A DNA stretch of 64,000 bases from Siphonodentalium dalli (taxonomy: Eukaryota; Mollusca; Scaphopoda; Gadilida; Siphonodentaliidae). Under the pieces are notes generated by a model. It had not been told where the DNA came from, did no database searches, and saw only the letters and a program-made list of their open reading frames with translations. Location: positions 9,080,447 to 9,144,446 of the forward strand of contig CP136061.1 in NCBI GenBank assembly GCA_032622095.1, read 5' to 3'. The position numbers and the translations under genes are program-made. Positions 12,491-25,600 of this stretch are shown here, in pieces (the stretch's first letter is position 1; the number at the start of each line of letters is the position of its first letter).

Positions 12491-12815
12491 TGAAAGCTCG
12501 TACAATAACAATATAACCCATAGAGAGCCCCACATATACTGGAGCAGACGGCACTATGTAGTCCATGCTCCCATCTGTATGAGGCTCCCTGTGGGTTTAT
12601 GTACAATAACAATATAACCCATATAGAGCCCCGAATAGACTGGAGCAGACGACACTATGTAGTTCATGCTCCCATCTGTATGAGGCTCTCTGTGGGTTAT
12701 GTACAATAACAATATAACACATAGAGAGCCCCACATAGACTGGAGCAGACGGCACTATGTAGTCCATGCTCCCATCTGTGTGAGGCTCCCTGTGGGTTAT
12801 GTACAATAACAATAT
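12491..12815. repeat. ~107-bp unit, three copies
   Basis: Three tandem copies of a unit running from GTACAATAACAATATAACCC through GGAGCAGACGGCACTATGTA to GAGGCTCCCTGTGGGTTAT. Each unit contains an imperfect inverted repeat, CATAGAGAGCC against GGCTCCCTGTGGG. Minus-strand open frames here arise from the repeat. Confidence 0.9.
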
Positions 12816-13059
12816 TCATGGCAAACAGATTCAATCTGAGTAGCATGTCATCCAGTCTCTTATCGGATGTACGTCTCTAGATTTATGGATTACAATTATT
12901 TTCTGTATTGATGGGATCATGTGACCCCTCCATTTCATTTGGGAGTGGCGCAGAGAACGCTCGATTTCATTTGTTAATGACGTAACAGATCACTTCACAT
13001 ATCAGAGCTCAATAACATGTTGACAATTTTCAAACATAACTAATGTTGTAAAACTGAAT

Positions 13060-15078
13060 ACAGCGGCTATATCCACAATTCATTACTCACCGAAATATAG
13101 GAGACACCATTGCTATATCCACAATTCATTATACTCACCGCAATATAGGAGACACCATCTTACTCACCGAAATATAGGAGACATCATCTTACTCACCGAA
13201 ATATAGGAGACATCATCTTACTCACCGAAATATAGGAGACATCATCTTACTCACCGAAATATAGGAGACATCATCTTACTCACCGAAATATAGGAGACAT
13301 CATCTTACTCACCGCAATATAGGAGACACCATCTTACTCACCGAAATATAGGAGATATCATCTTACTCACCGAAATATAGGAGACATCATATTAATCACC
13401 GAAATATAGGAGACATCATCTAACTCACCGAAATATAGGAGACATCATCTTACCGCTATATCCACAATTCATCTTACTCACCGAAATATAGGAGACATCA
13501 TCCTACTCACCGAAATATAGGAGACATCATGTTACTCACCGACATATATGAGACATCATCTTACCGCTATATCCACAATTCATTATACTCACCGAAATAT
13601 AGGAGACACCATCTTACTCACCGAAATATAGGAGACATCATCTTACTCACCGAAATATAGGAGACATCATCTTACTCGCCGAAATATAGGAGACATCATT
13701 ATACTCACCGACATATAGGAGACACCATCTTACTCACCGAAATATAGGAGACACCATCTTACTCACCGACATATAGGAGACACCATCTTACTCACCGAAA
13801 TATAGGAGACATCATCTTACTACTCACCGAAATATAGGAGACATCATCTTACTCACCGACATATAGGAGACATCATCTTACTCACCGACATATAGGAGAC
13901 ATCATCTTACTCACCGAACTATAGGAGACATCATCTTACTACTCACCGAAATATAGGAGACATCATCTTACTCACCGACATATAGGAGACATCATCTTAC
14001 TCACCGACATATAGGAGACACCATCTTACTCACCGAAATATAGGAGACATCATCTTACTCATCGAAATATAGGAGACACCATCCTACTCACCGAAATATA
14101 GGAGATATCATCTTACCGCTACATCCACAATTCATTATACTCACCGAAATATATGAGACATCATTATACTCACCGAAATATAGGAGACATCATCTTACTC
14201 ACCGAACTATAGGAGACATCATCTTACTCACCGAAATATATGAGACATCATCTTACTCACCGAAATATAGGAGACATCATCTTACTCACCGAAATATAGG
14301 AGACATCATCTTACTCACCGAAATATAGGAGACATCATCTTACTCACCGAAATATAGGAGACACCATCTTACTCACCGAAATATAGGAGACATCATCTTA
14401 CTCACCGAAATATATGAGACATCATCGTACTCATCGAAATATAGGAGACATCATCTTACTCACCGAAATATAGGAGACATCATCTTACTCACCGAAATAT
14501 AGGAGACATCATCTTAGCGCAATATCCACAATTCATCTTACTCACCGAAATATAGGAGACATCATCTTACCGCTATATCCACAATTCATCTTACTCACCG
14601 AAATATAGGAGACATCATCTTACTCACCGAAATATATGAGATATCATCTTACTCACCGAAATATAGGAGACACCATCTTACTCACCGAAATATAGGAGAC
14701 ATCATCTTACTCATCGAAATATAGGAGACATCATCTTACTCACCGAAATATAGGAGACACCATCCTCCTCACCGAAATATAGGAGATATCATCTTACCGC
14801 TACATCCACAATTCATTATACTCACCGAAATATATGAGACATCATTATACTCACCGAAATATAGGAGACATCATCTTACTCACCGAAATATATGAGACAT
14901 CATCTTACTCACCGAAATATAGGAGACACCATCTTACCGCTATATCCACAATTCAGTATACTCACCGAAATATAGGAGACATCATCTTACTCACCGAAAT
15001 ATAGGAGACATCATTGCTATATCCACAATTCATTATACTCACCGAAATATAGGAGACATCATCTTACTCACCGAAATA
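13060..15078. repeat. 29-bp satellite, left block
   Basis: About 65 units of a 29-bp repeat, CTTACTCACCGAAATATAGG followed by AGACATCAT, with frequent substitutions (GACATATAGG, ATATATGAG, ACACCATC). Irregularly inserted between units is a spacer CCGCTATATCCACAATTCAT, making longer composite units. The array is broken at 15078 by a LINE and resumes at 22611. Confidence 0.97.
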
Positions 15079-15365
15079 GATGTTATAACAGTCAGCAGGT
15101 TTTACGAAATCGTTTAAGAAAACTCAAATTTTCACCCAATAGAAGAAACACAAAACTATGATTGCAGAAGAAGAAGAATATATCGATGTTTGAACACAAT
15201 ATGGAACGGTATATTGAACTTTTTTTCAATGATTTAGTTGGAAATTTGAAGATATTATGTTGATGAATTTCTGCTGACGTAGCCGCCCTGTGGCAGCCAT
15301 TTTGAAAGTTGATCGGGCCAAATATAAACAAACAGTTTTTCGGCATCAAACCCTCCATTAGTTCA

Positions 15366-16349
15366 ATGAGGAAGCGCAAGAATCAGAAAAAGCACAATAA
15401 GGGAGATTCGGATGACCAAAGAAATTCCACTTTAGAAAGTGAGGACAGTATAAATCCGTCACCCAAAAAACAGCTCACGATGGAAAATTTCATGTCAAAA
15501 CCAGGCCAAGAACCACCCTCGCCTATTCTTGGAAACATCCCCGAGCAATTAACAGAACTCATAAAACGTGTAGATAGTCTGACAGAAGCATCTCAGAAAA
15601 ATCATGATAAATATTCGACAGAACAGAAGACACATCTTTCTGAATTCGGTAAGATGATAAGTCAATTCAAAACTGAAATTGTGAAATCCTTTAATGATAA
15701 ATTACAAGTACTAGAGAATCGAATAACAATTCTTGAAACTGAAAAATTTAAAATGATAAAAGAAACAAAAGAAAAACAAGAGAAATGGAACGAAGAACAC
15801 GAACTCCTAAAACAATCATTAAATGACATTGAACAACAAGGACGGAAAGACAGTGTCCGAATCTTTGGAATTCCTGAGGCTAAAGATAGGGAGACACGTC
15901 ACGATTGTGCAAATCAAGTGATGCAAATTTTCAACGATAAATTAAAGCTAAATATGTTTCGTGGAGACATTTCAATAGCCCACCGAGTTGGGAAAAAACA
16001 TACAAACAATCAAACCGAAATTATGGAGCTAAATGCAGATAGAAATGGGAACAATCAACAGGGTGCGAAATATAATAAACCTCGCCCCATCCTTGTAAAG
16101 TTCTATGCCAGAGAACCAAAACTTCTTGTTATTGAAGCCAGAAGGCAGCTGAAAAATACAGGCTACTCCATTATCGAGGATGCAACCTATACTAACTATC
16201 AGCTGCTGAGAACAGCATACAAATCTGATAACATTATGAACTCCTGGATAACCAATGGCAAACTGTATGCCAAGAAGATTAATGGTGACATTGTGAGATT
16301 TCAAACAGCATTGGACCTTGAGAACATAATCAAGGGTCAAACAGGTTAA
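15366..16349 (+). CDS. LINE ORF1 protein (L1-type nucleic-acid chaperone)
   Basis: Predicted RNA-binding protein that coats the LINE transcript. I favour the ATG at 15366 (MRKRKNQKKHNKG, 327 codons) because a basic, low-complexity N-terminus is typical; an in-frame ATG at 15309 would add 19 residues. Residues roughly 60-155 are heptad-like and charged, consistent with a trimerising coiled coil. They are followed by RKDSVRIFGIPE, which matches the start of the RRM-like domain of L1-type ORF1 proteins, then SIAHRVGKK. The C-terminal part (ILVKFYAREPKLLVIEARRQ, then YSIIEDATYTNYQLLR) resembles the L1 C-terminal domain. The frame is intact. It precedes ORF2 by an exceptional 2 kb. Confidence 0.88.
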   Translation: MRKRKNQKKHNKGDSDDQRNSTLESEDSINPSPKKQLTMENFMSKPGQEPPSPILGNIPEQLTELIKRVDSLTEASQKNHDKYSTEQKTHLSEFGKMISQFKTEIVKSFNDKLQVLENRITILETEKFKMIKETKEKQEKWNEEHELLKQSLNDIEQQGRKDSVRIFGIPEAKDRETRHDCANQVMQIFNDKLKLNMFRGDISIAHRVGKKHTNNQTEIMELNADRNGNNQQGAKYNKPRPILVKFYAREPKLLVIEARRQLKNTGYSIIEDATYTNYQLLRTAYKSDNIMNSWITNGKLYAKKINGDIVRFQTALDLENIIKGQTG

Positions 16350-18362
16350 TTTGCAAATCTACAGGGGTTGTCTAATTTTGTTCATGAAAATATGAATTGT
16401 CATTAGGTTGGAAAGTCTCTAGTAATATAATAATGCTTCATGTAAACATTCCAAGTACATCATGTAAATATTCAGTCTATTTTAAAAATGATGATACTGG
16501 CTGTCACACTACCAATTTCGAATGGGGGTTCCCAGGCTGATCTCAGGAGCAATAGCTGAATAATGGCATACAAGTACTGTCAGTCTGCATCATAAACAGC
16601 TTTTTCTCCAGGGATTTGCATGGGCATCCAAATTCGAGATTTACTATTCGACTCCTCCCTCTATAATCTCTGAATGGACTAACTTACAATTTCGCAAAGA
16701 CATTTTCATAACAATTGAATCTGAGCAGACTTTTGAGAAATTTGTTGTATGACAAACAAGTCAAATTTAGAGCAGAAATAGGTATCAATCAAGTGTTAAA
16801 ACTGTTAAGGTGTAACTTTACATGAAATTTGTTTTGTGTTCCATGCAAAACATCTAAATAAGAACTGTCAGAGGATGGTGAACTTCATGTGCATTGTTAT
16901 TGATTCATAAAAATGTACACTTTCTTTGTGCATCATGTAAATACTTGGGCTTTTTGTTGGGATAATTGTGTTTATTTATAATTAGCATGTACAATGACAT
17001 ATTTATCAATGTGGCTTTATATATATATATATAACTCGCCTAACCAGGGTGTCACGTGACAGGCTATAAATATGGATTGTCTTGCTGATCTCTGGAGCAA
17101 ATGATGAAGAATGGGGTAATCTCAAAATACCATATCAAACTTTTGCTTCAGGGATCTGCATGGGAATGTGTACTCAGTACCTGCCACATGAACCCCCAAT
17201 CGATTTGAATGGATTACACTAATAATTATCTAATATATCACAATGGATAACGCAGATGACCAGATTATTGTGCAACTTATGTGAGAATGTTACCCAAAAA
17301 TCATGCACATCTCGACCACAGCGAAAATAATGGTGTCAATGAAAGAGTATATATTTGAGTTGTCCAAAATTGCATACATGTGGACACATACTAAGACTGG
17401 TACATTAAAAATCTGAGTTGCCAGATACAGTTATAGACATATTATGTATAGATATTCATTACTTGTCAACTCAAAACTTTTCATTGACTGGCAATCTACA
17501 AGTTTCACTTTTCTTGTTTACATAGATGTTGAAATTACCTATATATGTGTATAGTCGGTTTGCCAAGCTCTTAATCAGTGTTAATATGAAAGACAAACTC
17601 ACCACACATTGCAGAAAACTTAATGTCCATTTTGAATAATCCTGATATATAAGATTAAATTCCATAGAAATTGCACTGATAATTTTCACATCCATTACGA
17701 AACAACACAGCGATATTATGGTCAACAAACAGACTAAACACGAGGATTACGTGTGGTCAGTGAAATTTCCTTTGAACTGCTTGGCCGCAAAATGGGTCAA
17801 CTATCTTGGTCTGACATCACTTATTAGGGTCAATAGCATTACATGTCACGTGTTGTACATAGGAATTTCAGCAATTATCGATTTTTGGTGAGTTACAAAA
17901 CAAGGCCGAGTTGTTTTTACACAATCGACATATGTCTGTTCACTTGTTCGTTTGTCTATCTGTCTTCACATCGTTACTCATTTAATGTGCAAAAATATAT
18001 TTGTGTACAAATACACAAATACAGAATAGGGAACATACTTATACGATGTACTACTTAAATGATTAACCGACTGCTTATATGTTGGCATGCCACACCAGGG
18101 TGGCCTCGGCACATCGAGGCACGATGATAACCGAACACCGGAATACAGAAATGATATTTGTATCGATCATCTTTATTATTATTATATGTATGTGTTTTTC
18201 TTTCAGCATGGTATGTAAGGAGGGTGTGAGTGCAAGTGACATTGGTTATTTTTTACACGTTTCGGTATACTCCTGTATAACTTCCACATTAAGAATTTCA
18301 GTTGAAGTCTTTTCCGCCCTTGGTGGTCGATCGGTTGGACGTCTGCGTACTAACGTCTGCTC
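16350..18362. other. Long ORF1-ORF2 spacer with duplicated segment
   Basis: Non-coding, AT-rich. Two diverged copies of a roughly 200-bp stretch lie near 16495-16700 and 17045-17250. Both contain CTGATCTC(A/T)GGAGCAA, then TTTT(C/G)(T/C)(C/T)CAGGGAT(T/C)TGCATGGG and a later TGAATGGA(C/T)TA. A (TA)n tract lies at 17017-17031. The rest, to 18362, shows no coherent frame. An old insertion or an internal regulatory region would both fit. Confidence 0.6.
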
Positions 18363-21300
18363 ATGTCTGTAAAAATTATTTCTTCAAACTGTCGAGGGCT
18401 GAACGAAACTACTAAGCGTCGCGATGTTTTTCGACACTTGAAAGATTTGAAACCGTCTATAGTATGTCTACAAGATACACATTTTACAAAAGATATGGAA
18501 AAAATTATTTCAGCCGAATGGGGCTCCAAAACAGAAATAGCATCTTTTAAATCAAATTCTCGTGGAGTAGCAATTCTGTTCAATACAAATTTAGATTTCC
18601 ACATACACGAATCTCTGAAAGATACTGGCGGAAATTATATCATTTTGGATATCACCATTGAAAATGTGAGAATTAGTTTGGCTAATATTTATGGGCCAAA
18701 TAACGATAACCCAGAATTTTACCATAACCTGCAAAAAGCAATTACTAAAATAGGCAATACTCAAATCGTAATATGTGGTGATTGGAATTTGGTTCAAAAT
18801 CAAACGTCCGATACTTTTAACTATAAACATACAAACAGTCCACGCGCACAAGAGGCGGTGCATAGTCTTGTCGATAGGCTCGAACTAATTGATGTATGGA
18901 GATCCAATAATAAAGAACTTAAGCGTTTCACTTGGAGAAGAAAGTCACCTATAAAAATGGCGAGGCTAGACTATTTCCTCGTATCAGATGATATTTTAAG
19001 CCTAATTGGAGAGAAACCAAACATACTGCCGGGATATAGATCCGATCACTCGATTATAACATTATCACTAACATTAAATACTCACCAGAAGGGTCACGGT
19101 TTTTGGAAATTTAATCTTTCACTTCTACGAGACAAAACATATATCGATATGATGAATGAGCTCATTGAAACCAATAAGATTCGATACAACTACACTACAG
19201 ACGAATTAGATAGTTCCCCTCATCATACTTGTAAATGTGATATCAGCAAAAGACTTTTTCTAGATTCACTTTTATTGGATATAAGAGGGGCTACCATTGC
19301 TTACTCTTCAAACAGAAAACGAGATCGTAAATCAAAAGAAGAATCTCTACAGAAAGCTAAATATGATCTTACCGAATTGGTTGATAGGAATGGGTCGGAC
19401 ATTGAACAGAAGGTGAAACTTCTGGAAGAGATACAAAAAGTCGATGACGAGTTAATGGATATGAGAAAGGAAGCTACAATGGGTGCAATGATAAGATCTA
19501 GAGCAAAATGGATCGAGGATGGCGAAAAACCAACAAAATATTTCTTAAATTTGGAAAAGCGTAATTATATATCGAAAACCCTGACCAATCTGATAGACTC
19601 AAATGGGAAATTATTAACCTACCAAAATGACATTATTAAAGAAACTCGTAACTTTTATCAAACTTTATACGCTTCAAAATGCACTACTCAATCCGAGACA
19701 CATTTTGCCACTTTCGACAATAACGTTTTGAAACTAAATAAAGATATTTCAGATAGTATAGAAGGGCCAATCACCATACATGAACTGTCTGCAGTATTAA
19801 AACAAACAAAGAATGGTAAGACATGTGGATTGGATGGATTTCCGTATGAATTTTGGAAATTTTTCTGGCGAAAGCTTGGGCCTTTTTTATGTGAATCTCT
19901 CAATGAGTCCTATAAATCAGGAGAGCTCTCCATTACACAAAAACAAGGAATTATAACTCTTCTCCCCAAAAAAGACAAAGACAGACATCTTCTAAAAAAT
20001 TGGAGACCAATTACCTTATTGAACAGCTCATATAAGCTGGCATCTGCATGTATAGCTCAGCGGATGAAACAAGTTCTCCCCATATCATTAACGAGGACCA
20101 AACGGGTTTCTTGAAGGGCCGATACATAGGAGACAATACACGACTGATTTATGATCTTATATACCAAACTAACTTGAAGAAAATTCCTGGCCTCTTACTA
20201 CTTTTAGATTTTGAGAAAGCATTTGACTCTGTATCGTGGAAATTCATGCACAAATGTCTTGAATTTTTCAACTTTGGAGAAACGATAAAAAAATGGATTT
20301 CAATATTTTATACGAATATTAACTCTTCCTTACTCATAAATGGGCACATATCACAATGTTTCACACTAGGTCGAGGCTGTCGGCAGGGCGATCCTATATC
20401 TCCGTACATTTTTTTGATTTGCGCAGAAATCCTAGCTCTCATGATTAGAAATAATAAAAAAATCAAAGGAATTACCCTCGATGGTTTTGAATTTAAGTTA
20501 ACGCAGTACGCAGACGACACGACACTTATTCTAGACGGTTCCGAAAGTAGTCTGAGTGAGGCTTATTCCACCCTAAATGCCTTTGCTAAAATATCGGGAC
20601 TCAATCTCAATGCGAGTAAGTGTCAGGCGTCGTGGATTGGATCAATGGTGGGGCGGCAAGAAAATATATGTCCGGACCTTCATCTCACATTTGCTGACTC
20701 ATTTAATCTTCTTGGAATCAACTTTAATACTACTTTAAACAAAATGTCGATTAATTTTGAAAATAAGCTGAATGAAATTAAACGATTAACAGAAACATGG
20801 AATCATCGACTACTTACCCCATTTGGTCGTATAACAGTTATAAAATCCATCATTATCCCCAAATTAACTCACCTATTCATCGCATTACCTAACCCCAACA
20901 ACAATTTCATGACCAAACTCGAAAAAATACTATTCAATTTTCTCTGGAATTCCAAGCGGGACCGAGTAAAAAGAAAACTCGTCTGTCAAGACCACTCTCA
21001 CGGTGGAATGAAAATGGTAGATGTAAACAATTTCCTCATGTCAATGAAAATAACTTGGGTGAGACGATTGTTATTGAAAAGTTCAAAATGGACACCCCTA
21101 ACCGACCTTCCTATCACCAAAGACCACCTATTTCTGACATACAACCATGTTTTTCTAAAAAACAAAGCTAGTGTCGTGAACAATCCTTTCTGGCATGACG
21201 TATTACTGGCTTTTGCAAATATGTTAGAAAAAAATAAGAAACAAAATCGATTTCAGGCATGCACTATTTGGAACAACCCCAATATAAAACTGGAAGGACA

Positions 21301-22168
21301 TACCATTAAATTTTTTTCATGGCGAAAAAAAGGAAGTATATATGTAAATGACTTGTTTCAAAGAGGTGGCATATTACACACAGAACAATCTTTATTCGAA
21401 TGTTATCATATACGTACAGATTTTCTGACAATGAACAGCATCCGCCAACAAATAATAGCTATGTCACAAAAGCTCAACCAACCCTTATTTCGTATTGAAA
21501 GCCCTTTCCTTCCAAGTAATTTTGTTATCCCATTGAACAATACTCATGGTGGACAGGACTTCTACAAAATTTTAAATTCAATGAATATCGTACCAAAATC
21601 CCATACAAAATGGCAGGCTGAATTTGAGGATAATGACATTCAATGGGAAAACTACAACCGGCTTGCTTTCACCACGACGCCTGACACGAAAATGTGGTGG
21701 TTACAATATAGAATTAATCATAGAATACTTTCCACAAAGAAATTTCTTAAAATGGTCAACCTAGAACAAAATGATTTATGTAATCGCTGTGGCACAACAT
21801 CTGAAGATATATCCCATATTTTTTGGGACTGTCCGCTTGTAAAAAACTTTATAAATTATGTTACTATTTGGTGCAAATCAAATGGTATCGCCTTGTTAGC
21901 CACAAGAAAGATTGCAATTCTTGGATCCCTATCAATGGGCGGTAACTCTATGATGAATCTGTTTTGGCTACTGATAAAACAATACATATACAAAACTAAA
22001 TTTAATCCTGATATGTTATCACTAAAATCCTTTCTATCAGAACTACAATCTAGATATTTACAGGAGAAATTGTTGGCACAGTGCCAAATGAAATTACCCT
22101 CTTTTGAGAAAAACTGGTTTTTAATCAATGAAGCTCTAAACAAAACGTCAGAAGCAAACAAACCATGA
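18363..22168 (+). pseudogene. LINE ORF2: APE-type endonuclease plus reverse transcriptase, one frameshift
   Basis: About 1,268 codons if read across a single frame change at the C4 run 20078-20081. Endonuclease motifs in order: SSNCRGLNE, CLQDTH, NIYGPN, ICGDWN, RLDYFLVS, YRSDHS. The usual catalytic glutamate of the QETH motif is Asp here. Reverse-transcriptase motifs: GKTCGLDGFPYEFWK, NWRPITLLNSSYK, QTGFLKGRYIGDN, LLLDFEKAFDSVSW, GCRQGDPISPYIF, QYADDTTLIL (YADD near 20507-20518), LLGINF. The C-terminus has a Cys/His knuckle, CNRCGTTSEDISHIFWDC. There is no RNase H domain. The upstream frame ends at 20114 and the downstream frame is open from before 20078 to 22168. The lesion is one missing base, from a young mutation or a base-calling error in a homopolymer. 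Confidence 0.92.
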
Positions 22169-22610
22169 TGTATCAAAATATCGTTCCCACCAAAATCCAA
22201 GTTTACCTCTCCAACTCACAAGTATTGACCAGAGGAATAAGTGCCGAAAAACCGCCGAGTTGACCCACCAGAAAGGGAAAAAACTTATTTCAACATCAAT
22301 CAAAATCCCATTATACTCAGCAAAGAGCTATATATACACAATTAATATCTTATAAGCATTGAACCTACCGATATTAGCTCTTTGACTAAACATATGTCTA
22401 ACATAGCTTGCGGGACCCATACCAGAAACGTGTATAATTATAAACTTGTCGCGATGAGTGAAAGAGCATGTGAGCGAAAGGATGTATGCAAGTTACTGAT
22501 AGATGGGGATGAAAGAGTTAGTGTGTGATCTTTTTTTGCAAATCTTGTTACAATATTTATATACATTTAATCTTGATCAATAAAAACTTTAAAAAAAAAA
22601 AAAAAAAAAA

Positions 22611-25600
22611 AATATAGGAGACATCATCTTACCGCTATATCCACAATTCATCTTACTCACCGAAATATATGAGACATCATCTTACTCACCGAAATATAGG
22701 AGACGTCATCTTACTCACCGAAATATAGGAGACAACATCTTACCGCTATATCCACAATTCATCTTACTCACCGACATATAGGAGACATCATCTTACTCAC
22801 CGAAATATAGGAGACATCATCTTACTCACCGAAATATATGAGACATCATTATACTCACCGAAATATAGGAGACATAATCTTACTCACCGAAATATGAGAC
22901 ATCATCTTACTCACCGAAATATAGGAGACACCATCCTACTCACCGAAATATAGGAGACATCATCTTACTCCCCGAAATATAGGAGACATCATCTTACTCA
23001 CCGAAATATAGGAGACATCATCTTACCGCTATATCCACAATTCATCTTACTCACCGAAATATAGGAAACATCATCTTACTCACCGACATATAGGAGACAT
23101 CATCTTACTCACCGAAATATAGGAGACATCATCTTACTCACCGAAATATATGAGACATCATTATACTCACCGAAATATAGGAGACATAATCTTACTCACC
23201 GAAATATGAGACATCATCTTACTCCCCGAAATATAGGAGACATCATCTTACTCGCCGAAATATAGGAGACATCATCTTAGCGCTATATCCACAATTCATC
23301 TTACTCACCGACATATAGGAGACATCATATTACTCACCGAAATATAAGAGACATCATCTTACTCACCGAAATATAGGAGACATCATCTTACTCACCGAAA
23401 TATAGGAGACATCATCTTACTCACCGAAATATATGGGACATCATTATACTCACCGAAATATAGGAGACATAATCTTACTCACCGAAATATGAGACATCAT
23501 CTTACTCCCCGAAATATAGGAGACATCATCTTACTCGCCGAAATATAGGAGACATCATCTTAGCGCTATATCCACAATTCATCTTACTCACCGACATATA
23601 GGAGACATCATCTTACTCACCGAAATATAGGAGACATCATCTTACTCACCGAAATATAGGAGACATCATCTTACTCACCGAAATATAGGAGACATCATCT
23701 TACTCACCGAAATATAGGAGACATCATCTTACTCACCGAAATATATGAGACATCATTATACTCACCGAAATATAGGAGACATAATCTTACTCCCCGAAAT
23801 ATAGGAGACATCATCTTACTCGCCGAAATATAGGAGACATCATCTTAGCGCTATATCCACAATTCATCTTACTCACCGACATATAGGAGACATCATCTTA
23901 CTCACCGAAATATAGGAGACATCATCTTACTCACCGAAATATAGGAGACATCATCTTACTCACCGACATATAGGAGACATCATCTTACTCACCGAAATAT
24001 AGGAGACATCATCTTACTTACAGAAATATAGGAGACATCAACTTACTCACCGAAATATAGGAGACATCATCTTACTCACCGACATATAGGAGACACCATC
24101 CTACTCACCGAAATATAGGATACATCATCTTACTCACCGAAATATAGGAGACATCATCTTACTCACCGAAATATAGGAGACATAATCTTACTCACCGACA
24201 TATAGGAGACATCATCTTACTCACCGAAATATATGAGACATCATCTTACTCACCGACATATAGGAGACATCATCTTACTCACCGAAATATAGGAGACATC
24301 ATCTTACTCACCGAAATATAGGAGACATCATCTTACTCACCGAAATATAGGAGACATAATCTTACTCACCGACATATAGGAGACATCATCTTACTCACCG
24401 AAATATAGGAGACATCATCTTACTCACCGAAATATAGGAGACATCATCTTACTCACCGAAATATAGGAGACATCATCTTACCGCTATATCCACAATTCAT
24501 TATACTCACCGAAATATATGAGACATCATCTTACTCACCGACATATAGAAGACATCATCTTACTCACCGAAATATAGGAGACATCATCTTACCGCTATAT
24601 CCACAATTCATTACTCACCGAAATATAGGAGACATCATCTTACTCACCGAAATATATGAGACATCATCTTACTCACCGACATATAGGAGACATCATCTTA
24701 CTCACCGACATATAGGAGACATCATTATACTCACCGAAATATAGGAGACATCATCTTACTCACCGAAATATATTAGACATCATCTTACTCACCGAAATAT
24801 AGGAGACATCATCTTACTCACCGACATATAGGAGACATCATCTTACTCACCGAAATATAGGAGACATCATCTTACCGCTATATCCACAATTCATTATACT
24901 CACCGAAATATATGAGACATCATCTTACTCACCGACATATAGGAGACATCATCTTACTCACCGAAATATAGGAGACATCATCTTACCGCTATATCCACAA
25001 TTCATTACTCACCGAAATATATGAGACATCATCTTACTCACCGAAATATAGGAGACGTCATCTTACTCACCGAAATATAGGAGACATCATCTTACCGCTA
25101 TATCCACAATTCATCTTACTCACCGACATATAGGAGACATCATCTTACTCACCGAAATATAGGAGACATCATCTTACTCACCGAAATATATGAGACATCA
25201 TTATACTCACCGAAATATAGGAGACATAATCTTACTCACCGAAATATGAGACATCATCTTACTCACCGAAATATAGGAGACACCATCCTACTCACCGAAA
25301 TATAGGAGACATCATCTTACTCCCCGAAATATAGGAGACATCATCTTACTCACCGAAATATAGGAGACATCATCTTACCGCTATATCCACAATTCATCTT
25401 ACTCACCGAAATATAGGAAACATCATCTTACTCACCGACATATAGGAGACATCATCTTACTCACCGAAATATAGGAGACATCATCTTACTCACCGAAATA
25501 TATGAGACATCATTATACTCACCGAAATATAGGAGACATAATCTTACTCACCGAAATATGAGACATCATCTTACTCCCCGAAATATAGGAGACATCATCT

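Larger units (their letters stand above)
15079..22610 (+). mobile_element. L1/Tx1-type LINE, nearly full length
   Basis: A 7.5-kb non-LTR retrotransposon inserted in the 29-bp satellite. Order: about 285 bp of 5' leader, ORF1 (15366-16349), an unusually long 2-kb spacer, ORF2 (18363-22168, one frameshift), a 3' UTR with ATCAATAAAAACTTT, and a poly(A) tail at about 22591-22610. Satellite sequence continues at both sides: CACCGAAATA before the element, AATATAGGAGAC after the tail. AAATA could be a short target duplication but merges with the A tail. The L1/Tx1 grouping rests on the ORF1 coiled-coil plus RRM-like layout, an APE-type endonuclease, an RT with YADD and no RNase H. The clade is not proven. 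Confidence 0.92.
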
